Part shown: one piece after another, positions 21,187 through 21,706 of the stretch | Position numbering within the stretch: the stretch's first letter is position 1 | Layout of the letters: the number at the start of each line of letters is the position of its first letter | Program-made: the position numbers and the translations under genes | NCBI GenBank assembly: GCA_021162125.1 | Contig: JAGGZG010000045.1 | Location: forward strand, 1 to 21,706 | DNA length: 21,706 nt | Direction: 5' to 3' | Source of the DNA: Anaerolineae bacterium | GTDB lineage: Bacteria; Chloroflexota; Anaerolineae; JACIWR01 | Notes under the pieces: model-generated | The model's input: only the letters and a program-made list of their open reading frames with translations | Databases searched by the model: none | What the model was told of the DNA's origin: nothing

Positions 21187-21706
21187 TCACTCCCACGGGT
21201 ACTCGATAGTGTACTCGTACGGGCCGTAGAAGTTGGACCACTCCTGCGGCACCTCCAGGGAGGTCAGCAGCACGGCGTGACCGCCCAGGCGGACGATGCC
21301 CGCCAGGAAGCCGGCGCCCTCCTCGGTCAGATCGTCAATGTACATGTCGCGCACGATGTAATGCATCTTGCCGTACTTCTCGTACATTCCCACCAAAGTG
21401 ACCTTGAAGTCGAGCTCGACGGGCTGCAACTCAGTGATGTCCAGGAAAAGCTCAGCGCTGGACCCATCGGAGATCAGCGTGTCGTCTACATAGACGTTGT
21501 CAATGTACCAGCCATTCTCTATCCAACCCCAGTCGGTGACATAGCGGAAGGCGATGAGGATGTCCTGGCCAGCGTAGGCGCTCAGGTCGAAGCTCATCGT
21601 CACCCAGTCGTCAGTGAAACCGGTCAGGCCAGGCAGGTTCTCCATAACCTTGGGATAGTATCCCTCGATGGGTTCGTCTACGGTATACTCATTGGCCAAG
21701 CTGGTC
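21187..21706 (-). CDS. C-terminal part of an exported protein, immune inhibitor A-like (runs off right edge)
   Basis: The reading frame is open to the right edge, so only the last 172 or so residues are seen. The stretch WVTMSFDLSAYAGQDILIAF, RYVTDWGWIENGWYIDNVYVDD is the beta-sandwich (MAM/jelly-roll-like) module that follows the catalytic domain in M6 immune inhibitor A metalloproteases and related exported proteins. The catalytic domain is outside the window, so protease activity is inferred from the family only. After it, about 75 residues (LFLDITELQPVELDFKVTLVG onward) form another beta-rich segment that ends in EYTIEYPWE. It ends 10 bp after the last of three hairpins. Confidence 0.75.
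   Translation of the reverse strand, partial: TSLANEYTVDEPIEGYYPKVMENLPGLTGFTDDWVTMSFDLSAYAGQDILIAFRYVTDWGWIENGWYIDNVYVDDTLISDGSSAELFLDITELQPVELDFKVTLVGMYEKYGKMHYIVRDMYIDDLTEEGAGFLAGIVRLGGHAVLLTSLEVPQEWSNFYGPYEYTIEYPWE

Overview
The window is a GC-rich bacterial chromosome segment that reads best as a member of the Chloroflexota, probably Anaerolineae-like. This is inferred, not proven. The supporting signs are a Ser/Thr kinase of the type common there, exported proteins with threonine/proline-rich linkers, a PKD-rich secreted metalloprotease ending in a short hydrophobic 'YIPIVLK' motif, many GTG starts, and intergenic DNA rich in hairpins. There are no rRNA or tRNA genes, no CRISPR array, no transposase and no phage genes.

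Layout from left to right. (1) Positions 1-794, minus strand: a degenerate receiver protein translationally coupled to a Ser/Thr protein kinase that runs off the left edge. (2) Positions 795-986: a divergent promoter region. (3) Positions 987-3333, plus strand: an SDR-type L-threonine 3-dehydrogenase, a Nudix hydrolase and a slipin/stomatin-like SPFH membrane protein. (4) Positions 3343-7191, minus strand: a Mg-chelatase-I-like AAA+ ATPase with a four-cysteine insertion, a GlcD/D-lactate dehydrogenase-type flavoprotein and a GAF-containing NarL-type histidine kinase, closely spaced and probably one operon with a promoter near 7344-7373. (5) Positions 7482-7675: a 194-bp MITE-like inverted-repeat element. 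(6) Positions 7674-9320, minus strand: an operon of a TlpA/ResA-like membrane thioredoxin, a 47-residue CXXC membrane micropeptide and a NapH-like polyferredoxin, which looks like a small membrane redox module. (7) Positions 9422-10519, minus strand: an M24 Xaa-Pro dipeptidase/aminopeptidase. (8) Positions 10654-10875, plus strand: a YtxH-like small membrane protein, convergent with an uncharacterised 418-residue protein (10882-12138, minus).

(9) Positions 12139-12470 hold two strong back-to-back sigma-70 promoters. The rightward one is a perfect TTGACA-17-TATAAT that drives rpsU, followed by a YqeY/GatB-like gene. (10) Positions 13438-17169, plus strand: a PgpH-like 7TM-HD phosphodiesterase, a Clp1-type P-loop polynucleotide kinase homologue, a possible 26-codon ORF and a lipoprotein. 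(11) A bidirectional terminator at 17375-17406, then on the minus strand an exported MXAN_6640-like zinc metalloprotease with three PKD domains (17425-19935). (12) Positions 19936-20391: a long non-coding stretch with a nested inverted-repeat unit and an array of four hairpins. (13) A lipoprotein (20392-21054), three more hairpins, and the C-terminal part of another secreted protein of the immune-inhibitor-A type, which runs off the right edge.

Most genes are housekeeping or cell-envelope functions. The least ordinary items are the TlpA/CXXC-micropeptide/polyferredoxin module, the cysteine-containing Mg-chelatase-like ATPase outside any chlorophyll cluster, the bacterial Clp1-like kinase next to a putative c-di-AMP hydrolase, the uncharacterised 418-residue protein, and the inverted-repeat and hairpin elements between genes.
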